DNA from: QYOJ01 sp964616825
Lineage (GTDB): Bacteria; Bacteroidota; Bacteroidia; Bacteroidales; FEN-979
Length of the DNA stretch: 64,000 bases
Direction: 5' to 3'
NCBI GenBank assembly: GCA_964616825.1
Contig: CAZTSX010000004.1
Location: 106,416 to 170,415, forward strand
Shown here: in pieces, positions 7,693 to 15,498 of the stretch
How the letters are laid out: each line of letters begins with the position of its first letter
Position numbering within the stretch: position 1 is the first letter of the stretch
The notes under the pieces: model-generated
Databases searched by the model: none
Told to the model about the DNA's origin: nothing
Seen by the model: only the letters and a program-made list of their open reading frames with translations
Program-made: the position numbers and the translations under genes

Positions 7693-9801
7693 TCAATTGT
7701 CTATTGGAACGTATCCTCTTAATTTGAATAAAACATCATTCATCACCTCGGGAGGTGTGGGTCGATACTCTGAAAACTCCAGCATGGAGGTAGCTCTGCC
7801 TGATGTCAGGCTGCGAAGCGTTGTCACATAACCAAACATCTCTGCCAGCGGCACCTTTCCGTGGATTACCTGGTTTCCGATACGGGAGTCAACCTCCTCT
7901 ACCTGTCCGCGCCGCTTAGTCAGATCACCTGTTACCTCTCCCATATATTCAATTGGTGTCACAATCTCAAAACGCATGATGGGTTCCAGCATAACAATCT
8001 TCGCTTTCTTACATGCTTCCCGGAAAGCCAGGCTGGCAGCCACTTCAAACGAGAGGGCATCCGAATCAACGGAATGATACGAGCCATCCAGCAATCGAAC
8101 TCGGATACTCTCCATAGGAAATCCTACTAGTGGACCATTCATCATTGCGGTTTTCAGCCCTTTCTCAATACCAGGAATAAACTCTTTGGGGATGTTCCCA
8201 CTACTAATATTATTGATAAACTCAAGACCTTTGACACCCTTTTCGGCAGGAGAGATCTCAATGAGAAGATCGGCAAAACGACCTTTACCGCCACTCTGTT
8301 TTTTATATACTTTCCGGTACTCAACAGTATCCAGGATAGCTTCTTTATAGGCAACCTGGGGTGTTCCCCTGTTACACTCGATGTTGAACTCTCTTTTTAG
8401 CCGGTCGCAGATGATTTCCAGGTGAAGCTCTCCCATTCCACTGATCAGAGTCTGACCCGTCTCATCATTCACCCGAATCTGGAATGTAGGATCCTCTTCA
8501 GCCATTTTGGCAAAAGCCAGACTCAATTTGTCAACATCCTCCTGTGTCTTCGGTTCAACAGCCATGTTGATCACCGGCTCAGGAAAGAGCATTGTCTCAA
8601 GAACCAGCGGATGCTTGGGATCGCAGAGAGTATCTCCGGTAAAGACCTTTTTCAGGCCGACGGCAACACCAATCTCCCCGGCTTCGATCTGATTGATAGG
8701 GTTCTGCTTGTTGGCATGCATCAAAATCAGTCGCATGACGCGGTCCTTCTTTTCGGTTGTGGTATTTAGCACCTGTTGACCGGCTTCCAACTTGCCGGAG
8801 TAGACACGGAAAAATGTGATTCGTCCGACAAAGGGATCTGTGGCGATCTTGAAAGCAAGAGCTAAAAAAGGTTCTTTCGGATCCGGATGCCTCTCCTCCT
8901 CTTTCCTGGTAAAGGGATTTATCCCCTTCATGGCTGGCATATCGTATGGGGAAGGAAGAAATCGAACAATATTGTTGATCAACAACTGTACACCTTTATT
9001 CTTAAACGAAGCGCCACACAATACAGGTGTGATTCTGTTGTCAATGGTGGCTCTGCGCAGTGAGATAATGATATCCTCTTCGGAGATCGAGCCGGGATCG
9101 TTGATGAACTTAGTCAGGAGCTCGTCACTCTCTTCAGCTGTTCCCTCGATCAATTTGGCTCGATACTCTATCATGGTCTCCTGCATATCAGATGGTACGG
9201 GGATTTCGTTAAAGGTCATTCCAAAGTTCTCTTCATCCCATACATATGCTTTCCCTGAGATCAGGTCTACAATGCCAATAAAATCCTCTTCAGAACCAAT
9301 CGGAATCTGGATCGGGACCGGGTTTGCACCCAGTTTATCTTCGATCTGTTGTACGACCTGGAAGAAATCAGCCCCTATTCTGTCCATCTTATTCACATAA
9401 CAGATCCGGGGTACGTGATAACGATTGGCTTGATTCCAAACCGTTTCCGATTGCGGCTCTACGCCACCCACAGCACAGAAGATCGCAATGGCGCCATCCA
9501 GTACCCGGAGGGAGCGCTCTACTTCAACAGTAAAGTCAACATGCCCCGGAGTATCAATTATGTTCAACCTGTATTCTTCATCTTCAAAGTTCCAGTATAC
9601 CGTTGTAGCTGCAGAGGTGATGGTGATGCCACGTTCCTGTTCCTGTGCCATCCAATCCATTGTGGCTGTACCATCATGAACCTCTCCAAGCTTATAATTG
9701 ATACCGGTATAATACAATATACGCTCTGTCGTCGTGGTCTTTCCCGCGTCGATGTGAGCCATAATGCCAATGTTCCTGATATTTTCGATCTTGTCGGACA
9801 C
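7693..9801 (-). CDS. fusA: Translation elongation factor G
   Basis: EF-G is the ribosomal translocase GTPase and also acts in ribosome recycling. The 702 residues match family length. GTPase motifs: G1 AHIDAGKTT (about residues 15-23), switch I RGITITSAA, G3 DTPGHVDF, G4 NKMD. Domain IV carries GSYHSVDSDALSFEVAAS. It lies in the str operon between rpsG (68 bp upstream) and rpsJ (15 bp downstream). The upstream gap holds an 11-bp-stem hairpin. Confidence 0.98.
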   Translation of the reverse strand: MSDKIENIRNIGIMAHIDAGKTTTTERILYYTGINYKLGEVHDGTATMDWMAQEQERGITITSAATTVYWNFEDEEYRLNIIDTPGHVDFTVEVERSLRVLDGAIAIFCAVGGVEPQSETVWNQANRYHVPRICYVNKMDRIGADFFQVVQQIEDKLGANPVPIQIPIGSEEDFIGIVDLISGKAYVWDEENFGMTFNEIPVPSDMQETMIEYRAKLIEGTAEESDELLTKFINDPGSISEEDIIISLRRATIDNRITPVLCGASFKNKGVQLLINNIVRFLPSPYDMPAMKGINPFTRKEEERHPDPKEPFLALAFKIATDPFVGRITFFRVYSGKLEAGQQVLNTTTEKKDRVMRLILMHANKQNPINQIEAGEIGVAVGLKKVFTGDTLCDPKHPLVLETMLFPEPVINMAVEPKTQEDVDKLSLAFAKMAEEDPTFQIRVNDETGQTLISGMGELHLEIICDRLKREFNIECNRGTPQVAYKEAILDTVEYRKVYKKQSGGKGRFADLLIEISPAEKGVKGLEFINNISSGNIPKEFIPGIEKGLKTAMMNGPLVGFPMESIRVRLLDGSYHSVDSDALSFEVAASLAFREACKKAKIVMLEPIMRFEIVTPIEYMGEVTGDLTKRRGQVEEVDSRIGNQVIHGKVPLAEMFGYVTTLRSLTSGRATSMLEFSEYRPTPPEVMNDVLFKLRGYVPIDN

Positions 9802-9837
9802 TATATTTATATTGTATATTCTATGCGGTAAATTGGC

Positions 9838-9861
9838 AGAGCCGCGATGAATCGCGGCTCT
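9838..9861. repeat. 11-bp-stem hairpin between rpsG and fusA
   Basis: AGAGCCGCGAT (9838-9848) and ATCGCGGCTCT (9851-9861) are perfect inverse complements around a 2-nt loop. No T-run follows on the transcribed (minus) strand, so termination is unlikely. The element is GC-rich compared with the surrounding gap and resembles the other palindromes placed in the wider gaps of this operon. Confidence 0.6.
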
Positions 9862-9869
9862 ATCAATAA

Positions 9870-10337
9870 TTAAAATCTAAAATGTGAAAATGCTTTATTT
9901 GCTTCGGCCATGCGGTGTGTATCTTCCTTCTTCTTAAATGCTGCACCCTCCTCTTTATATGCTGCAATGATCTCTGCTGCCAGTTTCTGTCCCATCGTTT
10001 TTTCATGCCGTTTACGGGAGAAGTTGACCAACGACTTCATGCCAATCGACATTTTTCTGCCCGGACGGATCTCGGAAGGGATCTGAAAGGTAGCTCCACC
10101 AATCCGGCGACTTCGTACTTCTACTGCAGGAGTTACATTTGCAAGCGCCTTCTTGAACACCTCAAGTCCGTCTTCATCGGTCTTCTCACTGACAATATCA
10201 ATTGCTTCATAAAAAATATCGTATGCGATATTCTTTTTCCCACGGAGCATGACGTTGTTCACAAACTTTGATACCATGGTATCATTGAACCGTGGATCAG
10301 GAATGAGGGTGCGTTTTTTTGGTTTTGATTTTCTCAT
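9870..10337 (-). CDS. rpsG: 30S ribosomal protein S7
   Basis: S7 nucleates assembly of the 30S head and lies by the E site; in E. coli it regulates the str operon. The 155 residues begin MRKSKPKKRTLIPDPRF and contain KFVNNVMLRGKKNIAYDIFYEA, VTPAVEVRSRRIGGATFQIP and a C-terminal RMAEANKAFSHFRF. Normal length. It starts 3 bp after the rpsL stop. Confidence 0.97.
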   Translation of the reverse strand: MRKSKPKKRTLIPDPRFNDTMVSKFVNNVMLRGKKNIAYDIFYEAIDIVSEKTDEDGLEVFKKALANVTPAVEVRSRRIGGATFQIPSEIRPGRKMSIGMKSLVNFSRKRHEKTMGQKLAAEIIAAYKEEGAAFKKKEDTHRMAEANKAFSHFRF

Positions 10338-10340
10338 AGT

Positions 10341-10721
10341 CTATTTTTTAACCTTTGGTCGTTTGGCGCCATACTTTGATCTGCGTTGCATCCGGCCTTC
10401 AACACCAGATGTATCAAGGGCTCCCCGGATGATGTGATAACGTACCCCCGGAAGGTCTTTTACCCGACCTCCGCGGATCATCACAATAGAGTGTTCCTGC
10501 AGGTTGTGGCCTTCACCAGGAATATAGGCGTTCACCTCTTTTCCGTTAGTGAGTCGAACTCTGGCTACTTTCCGCATTGCCGAATTCGGTTTCTTAGGTG
10601 TGGTCGTGTAAACTCTCACACAAACTCCTCTTCGTTGCGGACAAGCATCCAAAGCCGGCGCTTTACTCTTTTCGGTCAGTTTTTTTCTTCCTTTACGAAC
10701 CAGTTGTGAAATCGTAGGCAT
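10341..10721 (-). CDS. rpsL: 30S ribosomal protein S12
   Basis: S12 takes part in decoding at the A site. The 126 residues contain TTTPKKPNSAMRKVARVRL and GEGHNLQEHS, GGRVKDLPGVRYH. The two lysines whose change gives streptomycin resistance are wild-type (Lys43, Lys88), and Asp89, the residue methylthiolated by RimO in relatives, is present. It is the first gene of the str-S10-spc superoperon. A consensus promoter lies about 50 bp upstream and a second about 290 bp upstream. Confidence 0.98.
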   Translation of the reverse strand: MPTISQLVRKGRKKLTEKSKAPALDACPQRRGVCVRVYTTTPKKPNSAMRKVARVRLTNGKEVNAYIPGEGHNLQEHSIVMIRGGRVKDLPGVRYHIIRGALDTSGVEGRMQRRSKYGAKRPKVKK

Positions 10722-10771
10722 ATCAATCTGTTTAAACTATTTTTTGCTTCAAAACCCCAAAAATGGGCGTG

Positions 10772-10801
10772 CAAAGGTACATATTATTTCAACTCTACCA
10801 A
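10772..10801 (-). promoter_or_regulatory. Proximal promoter of the ribosomal superoperon
   Basis: On the minus strand TTG (10801-10799), 19 bp, then TACCTTTG (10779-10772) matches the Bacteroidota primary sigma consensus TTG-N19/21-TAnnTTTG. Initiation would fall near 10766, leaving a leader of roughly 45 nt before rpsL. Confidence 0.75.
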
Positions 10802-10895
10802 CATACAGCTATAATAATTTGCTTGAGATTGGCTTTATTAAAAACGGATTATTTGCAGGAATAAAGAAAGGAAAGTGATAAGAGTTAGAGACCTA

Positions 10896-11008
10896 AGCCA
10901 GCGTTCTCTTTTGAAGCTGGCTGAAAACCTATAAACGTCTCGCTTTTTCAGGTTTCCTAGCTATTTTTCAGCTTGTAATCCACTCAAAAATCCTATTCGA
11001 TTTTTGAG
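10896..11008 (-). other. Structured leader region between the two candidate rpsL promoters
   Basis: The 315-bp gap 10722-11036 holds no convincing gene. Besides two promoters it has a hairpin AGCCAGC (10896-10902) / GCTGGCT (10916-10922) with a 13-nt loop, and one CTCAAAAAT (10983-10991) / ATTTTTGAG (11000-11008) with an 8-nt loop. The second follows the distal promoter directly, so it would be the first structure in that transcript. The region could be a regulated leader of the ribosomal operon; this is inference. Confidence 0.4.
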
Positions 11009-11012
11009 GGTG

Positions 11013-11042
11013 CAAAAGTACAACTAATTTTAATAACTACAA
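11013..11042 (-). promoter_or_regulatory. Distal promoter upstream of rpsL
   Basis: On the minus strand TTG (11042-11040), 19 bp, then TACTTTTG (11020-11013) again matches the consensus exactly. It overlaps the 3' end of the methyltransferase gene and would start an RNA near 11007, about 285 nt upstream of rpsL. It could give a long-leader ribosomal transcript or a separate small RNA. Confidence 0.6.
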
Positions 11043-11846
11043 GGGTTTTAGCGATTTTTTTTGCCTCTTAATTACAAGCACCGTGCCATCTCTGTCGGGA
11101 ATGAGATGTGGAACCTCAGAAATGCCATTCATGAAATCATCTACAGCCTTGACAACACCCGGCCATTTTTTGTTGTAATCGTGGATAAAAATGACACCAC
11201 CCGCGTTCATCCGGGGATAGAAAAATTCGAGCCCCTTCTTTGTCGGATTATAAAGATCGGCATCGATATTTACAAGGGCAAACCGTTCCTCTTTGATCTC
11301 GGTAACAGAGTCAGGGAAATAACCCTGATGAATCCGGATATTGTTATTGCCTCCAATCTTTCGGATGACCTTCTGAAGGCTTGTGTCAGCAAAGTCCCTG
11401 GATGTATAGGTGGCTGCCTTCCCCTCTTCCCCTTCAAGATCTCTCTCGGCAAATCCCTCAAACGTATCCAACAGGTGAAATTTCCTGGATGGATCCATCT
11501 GGTGCAGGATTCTGGCGCTATCCCCTTTATAGACACCCAATTCGGCAAAATCGCCCGCAATCTTTTCAGTTTTCAACCTCTCAACCTGGATCCACCAGGT
11601 ATAAAATCGTACCTTATCCGGATAGAAACGCTCTGACTTCAACAAGCTTTTCGACAACTGCTTTTCTTTCTTGGCCTCCTTCCAGATTGCCGGTTGATTG
11701 AAGGTGTTGAGAAATGTCATCCAGAGAAAACGAAAAAGCATGATCGCAAGAAAAACAACCAGAAAAATATTGGCCAACTGAAAGAGAGAGAAATCCATGA
11801 GGGATTTTTTTGTAAAATTAATGAATAATTCCACCACCTTCATCAT
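11037..11846 (-). CDS. Membrane-anchored TylF/MycF-type O-methyltransferase-like protein
   Basis: The SAM-binding core resembles the macrocin O-methyltransferase (TylF) family: FAELGVYKGDSARIL is the glycine-rich SAM motif, followed by FHLLDTFEGF, FALVNIDADLYNPTKKGLEFFYP and GGVIFIHDY with the acidic metal-binding residues. The N-terminus has one hydrophobic segment (LANIFLVVFLAIMLFRFLWM), so the enzyme is probably tethered to the inner membrane with the catalytic part in the cytoplasm. The chosen start (11846, MMKVVELF) gives 269 residues; ATG 11798 is an alternative. The longer open frame to 12068 would overlap the divergent gene and its promoter. The substrate cannot be told from the sequence. 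Confidence 0.75.
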   Translation of the reverse strand: MMKVVELFINFTKKSLMDFSLFQLANIFLVVFLAIMLFRFLWMTFLNTFNQPAIWKEAKKEKQLSKSLLKSERFYPDKVRFYTWWIQVERLKTEKIAGDFAELGVYKGDSARILHQMDPSRKFHLLDTFEGFAERDLEGEEGKAATYTSRDFADTSLQKVIRKIGGNNNIRIHQGYFPDSVTEIKEERFALVNIDADLYNPTKKGLEFFYPRMNAGGVIFIHDYNKKWPGVVKAVDDFMNGISEVPHLIPDRDGTVLVIKRQKKSLKPL

Positions 11847-11850
11847 GCTG

Positions 11851-11880
11851 TTTGGATGTATATAATTATAAATACTTTTG
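11851..11880 (+). promoter_or_regulatory. Promoter for the exported protein at 11910
   Basis: TTTG (11851-11854), 18 bp, TACTTTTG (11873-11880) fits the Bacteroidota consensus, and the ATG lies 29 bp downstream. The spacing is one base short of the commonest range. Confidence 0.6.
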
Positions 11881-11909
11881 TGAGGATTTTGTATTACAAT
11901 TCGCTCTGA

Positions 11910-12422
11910 ATGAAAATCAGATATATTCTCCTCCTTTTTACACTTACTCTGGTTCTTTCCAAACCAGGGGTTTCCCAACAGCCTACATTTGGTGAGATGA
12001 TCTCCGATGCCTTTCTCCCCTCCAGCATTGATCCAAAAACACCACTCGATTGCGCTCGTTATTTTCATATTGCCGACAGCATCAACGCAAGAGTATTCCG
12101 GCTCACAGGGATTAATCCGATCCCTGGTTACCGGTGTGGTAACGATAGCCTGACCTATATCAAAGCCTCAATTGACGAAGCGATCCTGGAGATCCCGTCG
12201 GGAAGCATTCTGGTCAGGTTGATCATTGATCGCAACGGACAGCCGATTTGCTGTAAGGTCTATGTAAAAGAAGGGAGCAATCCGGGAAAAGAGGTAGAAC
12301 GTGTATTCTCGAAAATGATGCTCACACCCGGATACAGGAACGGGGAACCCATTCCTACAGAGTGCCGGTTCATTTACGACTTTCAGAAACCAAAATTGCC
12401 CAGTAAAAAAATCATCGACTAG
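11910..12422 (+). CDS. Exported protein with TonB C-terminal-like fold
   Basis: The 170-residue product starts with a Sec signal peptide (MKIRYILLLFTLTLVLSKPGVSQ) and has no lipobox. The C-terminal half (about residues 95-158) reads ILVRLIIDRNGQPICCKVYV, then SKMMLTPGYRNGEPIPTECRF; this follows the beta-alpha-beta pattern of the TonB C-terminal domain, where an 'RNG-P' turn precedes the last strand. No N-terminal anchor or Pro-rich spacer is present, so it is not a TonB energy transducer but perhaps a free periplasmic relative. Two adjacent cysteines (ICCKV) are unusual. Function unknown; it stands alone behind its own promoter. Confidence 0.7.
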   Translation: MKIRYILLLFTLTLVLSKPGVSQQPTFGEMISDAFLPSSIDPKTPLDCARYFHIADSINARVFRLTGINPIPGYRCGNDSLTYIKASIDEAILEIPSGSILVRLIIDRNGQPICCKVYVKEGSNPGKEVERVFSKMMLTPGYRNGEPIPTECRFIYDFQKPKLPSKKIID

Positions 12423-12515
12423 TCCTTTTGGTGTTGATAAGTTTAGTCCTTATCCTGGACATTTTCCGGATTTCTTCAGGGATAACTTGTATTTTCGCAT
12501 TCCCAAATTTCCCCC

Positions 12516-14828
12516 ATGTCGAAACAAATCCTTGATCAATTAAACGAGGCTCAGAAAGCGGCCGTCGTGGCTACTGAGGGTCCCGTAATGGTTATAGCCG
12601 GAGCCGGCTCGGGGAAGACACGTGTACTCACATACCGGGTAGCTTACCTGTTGGAGAATGGGGTTGATCCTTTCCATATCCTGGCGCTCACCTTTACCAA
12701 TAAAGCTGCCAGGGAAATGAAGGAGCGGATCATCAGCCTGGTTGGAGGTACAGACGCACATAACGTATGGATGGGTACATTCCATTCGATCTTTGCCAGG
12801 GTTTTGAGGATTGAAGGACACCTGCTTGGATTCCCTCCAAACTATACCATCTACGATACCGATGATTCAAAACGAGTGATCCGGAACCTGATCAAAGAGA
12901 ATAACCTCGATGATAAAATATACCAGCATGGCTATGTCCTTCACAGGATCTCTGCAGCCAAGACATCCCTGATCTCTGCTGAAGAGTACAATGTAAACGC
13001 AGAAATCCAGGAGTATGACTCCTCTTCAGGGAAACCGTTGACCGGTCAGATCTACACGCAATACCAGCATCGTCTGAAGCGGGCAGCGGCGATGGACTTT
13101 GATGACCTTCTTTTTAACATGAATATCCTGCTTCGTGAATATCCGGATGTGCTCTACAAATACCAGAATAAGTTTCAGTACATCCTGGTAGATGAATACC
13201 AGGATACCAATTATGCCCAATACCTGATCATTAAAAAGCTGGCAGCCAACAACGAGAACATCTGTGTGGTGGGAGACGATGCCCAGAGCATATATGCCTT
13301 CCGTGGTGCCAATATCCAGAATATACTGAACTTCTGTGATGATTATCCCGATCTGAAAACATTTAAACTTGAACAGAACTACCGCTCCACAAAAAACATT
13401 GTCAACGCAGCCAATAAGGTCATCGAAAAAAACAAGCAGCAGATATTCAAGGAGATATGGACTGAAAATATTGAAGGAGGATTGATCCGGATGATCCATG
13501 CTTCCACCGATACAGAAGAGGGGAACCTGGTTGCCCAGTCAATCTTTGAGCAGAAAATGAACCACCAACTCCCCAACGAAGCTTTCGCCATTCTATATCG
13601 AACCAATGCCCAGTCAAGATCACATGAAGAGGCTTTGCGTAAACTCAATATCCCATGCCGGATCTATGGAGGCCTCTCATTTTATCAGCGAAAAGAGATC
13701 AAAGATATGCTGGCATACTTCCGGCTGGCAGTAAATCCGAAAGACGAAGAAGCACTGTTACGGGTCATTAACTTTCCTACACGTGGTATTGGGAAAACAA
13801 CGCTGGAGAAGCTGATCGTAGCTGCTGATGAGAATAAAAAATCGGTTTTTGAAGTGATCGAAAACCCGGATGGTTGCAACCTCAAACTTCCGGGTGGTAC
13901 GATGCAAAAGATCAGTGGCTTCCTGACAATGATCCGCAGCTTTGGTGCAATGCTGAAAACCCGGAACGCATTCGACCTGGCGAAACACATTGCCAACTCA
14001 AGTAGGCTTCTGAAAGAACTATATGAGGATAAAACACCTGAAGGAGTCAGTCACTATGAGAACATTGAGGAGTTATTGAATGCCATCAAGGAATTCACTG
14101 TGACAGACCGTTCCCCGGATGAATCAACCGGTGAAATTGATACCTCTATCCGAACCCTGGACGAATTTATGCATGATGTAGCCCTGTTGACAGATGTTGA
14201 CTACAAAGATGATCAAGAAAAAGACAGGGTCACCCTGATGACCATTCATTCTGCGAAAGGACTGGAGTTTCCACATGTCTATATCGTAGGCCTTGAGGAG
14301 AATCTCTTCCCCTCTATCCAGAGCCTGAGCTCCCGTTCAGACCTGGAGGAGGAACGCCGGCTATTTTATGTGGCGATCACAAGAGCTCAGCAATGTCTTT
14401 CACTTAGTTATGCTGAAACCAGGTACAGATGGGGGAACCTGACTATCTGTGAACCGAGTCGATTCATCTCTGAGATCCCGGAAAAGCAACTGGATATCCC
14501 CAGGAAATCCAACGTCCATCCAGGTGGATTTCTCTCTGAGGAGAACTTCTCGGCTACACTCCCTGGCTTGAAACGACAGAAAAGGACCGCCCCGAAGCCA
14601 ACGAATATGAAGCGTGCTTCTAAAAGTAAGATCCCGGATGATTACAATCCGGCAGTTATCAATTCCATCGTAACAGGGATTGAGGTGATGCACGACCGGT
14701 TCGGAAAAGGGAAAGTAGTGCATATTGAAGGTCAGGGCCCCAATAAGAAGGCAACTGTCTTTTTCCCGGAAATCGGACAAAAACAGCTCCTCCTTCGATT
14801 TGCCAGATTGAGAATAATTGAATCCTGA
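12516..14828 (+). CDS. UvrD/PcrA-type superfamily 1A DNA helicase
   Basis: An ATP-dependent 3'-5' DNA helicase of the UvrD/PcrA group, acting in excision repair and in clearing stalled replication or transcription. The 770 residues hold the Q motif LNEAQKAAV (9-17), Walker A GAGSGKT (29-35), Walker B DEYQD (226-230), motif III QSIYAFRGA (257-265), motif IV EQNYRST, and motifs V-VI VTLMTIHSAKGLEFPHVYIVGLEE and EERRLFYVAITRA. The C-terminal domain VMHDRFGKGKVVHIEGQGP resembles the Tudor-like RNA polymerase-binding tail of PcrA. A near-consensus box (TATTTTCG, 12490-12497) precedes the ATG. It could be named uvrD or pcrA; homologues in this phylum are labelled both ways. Confidence 0.93.
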   Translation: MSKQILDQLNEAQKAAVVATEGPVMVIAGAGSGKTRVLTYRVAYLLENGVDPFHILALTFTNKAAREMKERIISLVGGTDAHNVWMGTFHSIFARVLRIEGHLLGFPPNYTIYDTDDSKRVIRNLIKENNLDDKIYQHGYVLHRISAAKTSLISAEEYNVNAEIQEYDSSSGKPLTGQIYTQYQHRLKRAAAMDFDDLLFNMNILLREYPDVLYKYQNKFQYILVDEYQDTNYAQYLIIKKLAANNENICVVGDDAQSIYAFRGANIQNILNFCDDYPDLKTFKLEQNYRSTKNIVNAANKVIEKNKQQIFKEIWTENIEGGLIRMIHASTDTEEGNLVAQSIFEQKMNHQLPNEAFAILYRTNAQSRSHEEALRKLNIPCRIYGGLSFYQRKEIKDMLAYFRLAVNPKDEEALLRVINFPTRGIGKTTLEKLIVAADENKKSVFEVIENPDGCNLKLPGGTMQKISGFLTMIRSFGAMLKTRNAFDLAKHIANSSRLLKELYEDKTPEGVSHYENIEELLNAIKEFTVTDRSPDESTGEIDTSIRTLDEFMHDVALLTDVDYKDDQEKDRVTLMTIHSAKGLEFPHVYIVGLEENLFPSIQSLSSRSDLEEERRLFYVAITRAQQCLSLSYAETRYRWGNLTICEPSRFISEIPEKQLDIPRKSNVHPGGFLSEENFSATLPGLKRQKRTAPKPTNMKRASKSKIPDDYNPAVINSIVTGIEVMHDRFGKGKVVHIEGQGPNKKATVFFPEIGQKQLLLRFARLRIIES

Positions 14829-14847
14829 GAAATTATACAATTATGTC

Positions 14848-14855
14848 TATCTTTG
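14848..14855 (+). promoter_or_regulatory. -7 promoter box upstream of the DUF4290 gene
   Basis: TATCTTTG is a perfect TAnnTTTG box 17 bp before the ATG at 14873. No good -33 TTG at the right distance was found, so the promoter is only partly supported. It argues against the in-frame ATG at 14843, which would put the box inside the gene. Confidence 0.55.
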
Positions 14856-14872
14856 CAAAAAATTTCGAAACA

Positions 14873-15496
14873 ATGGAATACAATACAGCACGCGGTCCTA
14901 TGGTCATTGCAGAGTATGGCAGGAACATTCAGAAGATGATCGAGTACATCACCACCATCGAGGATCGTGAAAAACGTACCAAAGCAGCTCATTTCATCGT
15001 GAACGTAATGGCACAGATGCATCCCCAGGTCAAAGAATCCGGAGATTTCAAACACAAACTGTGGGACCATCTGTTCATTATTTCTGAGTTCAAACTGGAT
15101 GTAGATTCCCCTTTTCAACCACCTCCACCTCAAACACTCAGTTCGAAACCTGAGCCGATCTCCTATCACAACATGGAGATAGGATACAGGCATTATGGCA
15201 AGAACATCACCTTGATGATTGAAAAGGCAGCTGAATATGAAGAAGGACCGGAAAAAGATGCCCTTGCGAAAGTGATTGCCAATCACATGAAGAAATCATA
15301 CCTCGCGTGGAATCGCGAATCGGTTACCGATGATCTGATCGAGGAGCAACTGCGTGTCCTGTCCAAAGACAAGCTCAAACTCCATAAGGATGCCAAACTT
15401 ACCCCTACCGCCGACATCCTCGCCCGAAACAAAAAGCGACGTCCTTTCAGGCAGAAAGACGATAAAAACCAGGCACACCGCGGTCGCAAGAAATAA
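14873..15496 (+). CDS. DUF4290 family protein
   Basis: An uncharacterised Bacteroidota-specific family. The 207 residues start MEYNTARGPMVIAEYGRNIQKM, continue with EDREKRTKAAHFIVNVMAQM and the highly conserved FKHKLWDHLFIISEF-LDVDSPFQPP, then a middle section with YEEGPEKDALAKVIANHMKKSYLAWN. The C-terminus is very basic (KKRRPFRQKDDKNQAHRGRKK), suggesting nucleic-acid contact. It sits 2 bp before murA, and this DUF4290-murA pairing suggests co-expression. The start at 14873 rather than 14843 follows family sequence and the promoter box. Confidence 0.85.
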   Translation: MEYNTARGPMVIAEYGRNIQKMIEYITTIEDREKRTKAAHFIVNVMAQMHPQVKESGDFKHKLWDHLFIISEFKLDVDSPFQPPPPQTLSSKPEPISYHNMEIGYRHYGKNITLMIEKAAEYEEGPEKDALAKVIANHMKKSYLAWNRESVTDDLIEEQLRVLSKDKLKLHKDAKLTPTADILARNKKRRPFRQKDDKNQAHRGRKK

Positions 15497-15498
15497 TC

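Noticed and set aside
10754..10855. 33-codon plus-strand ORF in the rpsL leader (MGVQRYILFQLYQ)
   Set aside because: It is antisense to the proximal rpsL promoter, has no start signals and unremarkable composition.
11847..12068. N-terminal extension of the TylF-type methyltransferase
   Set aside because: It overlaps the divergent gene's coding region and promoter and has no family similarity.
14843..14872. Upstream start (MSIFAKNFET) for the DUF4290 protein
   Set aside because: This segment contains the TATCTTTG promoter box, and family members begin at MEYN.
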